Assembly (NCBI GenBank): GCA_903924985.1
Contig: CAIYDT010000247.1
Location: forward strand, 1-64,000
Length of the DNA: 64,000 nt
Direction of reading: 5' to 3'
DNA from: an uncultured Acetobacteraceae bacterium
GTDB taxonomy: Bacteria; Pseudomonadota; Alphaproteobacteria; Acetobacterales; Acetobacteraceae
Part shown: positions 62,977 through 64,000 of the stretch, piece after piece
Position numbering within the stretch: the first letter of the stretch is position 1
How the letters are laid out: each line of letters begins with the position of its first letter
The notes under the pieces: generated by a model
Told to the model about the DNA's origin: nothing
The model's input: the letters and a program-made list of their open reading frames with translations, nothing else
Databases searched by the model: none
Translations under genes and position numbers: made by a program

Positions 62977-63381
62977 TCAACTGGTGGATAAATCTCGCTG
63001 ATGCCGCTCGATTTCCACCCCGGCGGAGGCCGCGTCGGCAAAGATGTCAAGCTTCTCGACCCGAACCCGAACCAGCCGCACGCGCTTGTCGGCCAGGCAG
63101 GCGGCGGCGATGCGTTCGGCCAGAGTCTCGGCCAGCCGCACATGGCCGGAGGCGACGATGGTGCGCACGCTGTTGGCGACCTTCTCGTAATCCACCACCC
63201 GCGGAAGTTCGTCCGGGCCGACGGCTTCGGGCGTGTCCTCCACCCCCAGGTCGACGTTGATCCGCACCCGCTGCTTCGCGGTGTGCTCATGGGCATAGAC
63301 GCCGATGCTGGCGGGCATGACCATGTCACGCACGAAGACGTGGCGGATGCCGGCGGCGCGATCGGCGATGGTGGAGGGCAT
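62977..63381 (-). CDS. folB: Dihydroneopterin aldolase (FolB)
   Basis: A 134-residue FolB-family enzyme of folate synthesis, converting dihydroneopterin to hydroxymethyl-dihydropterin and glycolaldehyde. VFVRDMVMPASIGVYAHEHT carries the conserved Gly-x-x-x-x-E region (here YAHE), VDYEKVANSVRTIV and HVRLAETLAERIA hold the catalytic Glu helix, and VRVRVEKLDIF ends the fold. It starts 3 bp after the SDR gene stop, with GGAGGAG upstream, so the two pterin genes are co-transcribed. Confidence 0.88.
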   Translation of the reverse strand: MPSTIADRAAGIRHVFVRDMVMPASIGVYAHEHTAKQRVRINVDLGVEDTPEAVGPDELPRVVDYEKVANSVRTIVASGHVRLAETLAERIAAACLADKRVRLVRVRVEKLDIFADAASAGVEIERHQRDLSTS

Positions 63382-63384
63382 GGT

Positions 63385-64000
63385 CTACTCCTCCAGCGAC
63401 GGGACGTTGCGAACCGAACCCCATTGCATGTGCTGGCCCCCGTCGAGCGCGATCATCTGCCCCGTCATCGCCGGCAGCGACAGGATTGCCAAAGCGGCGC
63501 GCCCCACTTCATCGGGCGTGGTGCCATGTCCCAGCGGCATGGAGGCCGCCTGCCGGTCGAACTGCTCCTGCGACTGACGGGCGCTGGGCAAGGCGGGGCC
63601 GGGGCCGATGCCGTTCACCCGAATGCGTGGCGCCAGCGCCAGCGCCATGCTTTGGGTCAGCGCCCAGAGGCCGGCCTTCGACACGGTGTAGGAGATAAAA
63701 TGCGGCGTCAGCGACCACACCCGCTGGTCCAGCATGTTGATGACCGCGCCTTCGGCGTTTGCCGGCAGGGCCTTGGCGAAGTGCTGCATCAGCAAGAAGG
63801 GCGCGCGCAGGTTGGGTTCCAGGTGAAAATCCCAGGTTTCGCGGGTGGTGTCGTGCCAGGAGTCCCGCTCGAACGTACTGGCATTGTTTACCAGTACCCC
63901 GATTGGCCCCAGCGCCGCCTGTGCTCTTGGGATTAGGCCAGCCGTCTCGGCTTCCACGGAAAGATCAGCCTGGAGAATCACCGCGCGGCGGCCAAGAGTG
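63385..64000 (-). CDS. FolM-like short-chain dehydrogenase (partial, runs off right edge)
   Basis: At least 204 codons of an SDR protein; the frame continues past base 64000 (ALGRRAVILQADLS-type reading at the edge). VNNASTFERDSW, SYTVSKAGLWALTQSMAL (Tyr-x-x-x-Lys) and RIRVNGIGPGPALPS match the pteridine-reductase/FolM-like group rather than ordinary SDRs. The Rossmann glycine motif lies outside the window. Placed directly before folB, it probably reduces dihydropterins or dihydrofolate. Confidence 0.85.
   Translation of the reverse strand, partial: TLGRRAVILQADLSVEAETAGLIPRAQAALGPIGVLVNNASTFERDSWHDTTRETWDFHLEPNLRAPFLLMQHFAKALPANAEGAVINMLDQRVWSLTPHFISYTVSKAGLWALTQSMALALAPRIRVNGIGPGPALPSARQSQEQFDRQAASMPLGHGTTPDEVGRAALAILSLPAMTGQMIALDGGQHMQWGSVRNVPSLEE

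Overview
The window is GC-rich, densely coded DNA from an aerobic, free-living alphaproteobacterium. Family Acetobacteraceae or a close Rhodospirillales relative is likely. This is inferred from the cbb3 oxidase cluster with an FNR/FixK-type box, the TIGR02302-type membrane protein behind lysA, the DUF6481 protein, many solute-binding proteins and the codon bias. No 16S or other decisive marker is present, so the placement is an inference.

Layout. (1) 1-1177: the start of a minus-strand gene made of 48 consecutive 8-residue repeats (LTTTQLGG-like), running off the left edge. (2) 1.4-6.0 kb: a DUF6481 protein, a divergent leuC/leuD pair, and an amidase with an AtzG-like tail followed by an AtzH/HpxZ-like protein. 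(3) 6.1-14.7 kb: a complete cbb3 cytochrome oxidase operon, ccoN-O-Q-P-G-H-I-S on the minus strand, preceded by a 70-residue membrane protein. It diverges from a TauE/SafE-like protein, and an FNR-type box lies between. (4) 14.7-28 kb: a catabolic block with a dipeptide-type ABC importer, an enolase-superfamily enzyme, a LysE-type exporter, an N-acyl-D-amino-acid deacylase and hydantoinase/oxoprolinase subunits B and A. A toxin-antitoxin pair sits between hyuB and hyuA. (5) 28-32 kb: lysA and a TIGR02302/DUF4175-type protein.

(6) 32.2-36.7 kb: a tRNA-Arg(CCG) followed by an eroded region holding a frameshifted fragment, an ABC-ATPase remnant, an IS630-type transposase tail, a TAXI-type binding-protein tail and an amber-interrupted ORF. 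Among these wrecks sits an intact run of six small envelope-protein genes (entericidin-like, two small membrane proteins, a glycine-zipper lipoprotein, an OmpA-like lipoprotein and a Gly/Arg/Asp-rich lipoprotein), closed by a perfect palindrome. (7) 36.7-42.5 kb: cinA, an MFS transporter, an alpha/beta hydrolase, purB and a brnT/brnA toxin-antitoxin pair. (8) 42.6-48.5 kb: a PEP-CTERM tail fragment, a tetR-hlyD-ABC ATPase-permease efflux operon, gabD and a GNAT acetyltransferase. (9) 48.5-58 kb: three solute-binding proteins without permeases, glutathione reductase, a GMC oxidoreductase and an Nramp-related transporter whose roughly 430-nt leader holds a nested hairpin, a competing base-pairing arrangement and a 20-codon leader ORF. 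(10) 58-64 kb: a MarR regulator, an M17 aminopeptidase, an HD-domain protein, uvrC, folB and a FolM-like reductase cut by the right edge.

The most interesting candidates for new biology are the Nramp leader (56.07-56.21 kb plus the small ORF), the octapeptide-repeat protein, the small-envelope-protein cassette inside a decayed tRNA-adjacent region, and the toxin-antitoxin insertion that splits hyuA from hyuB.
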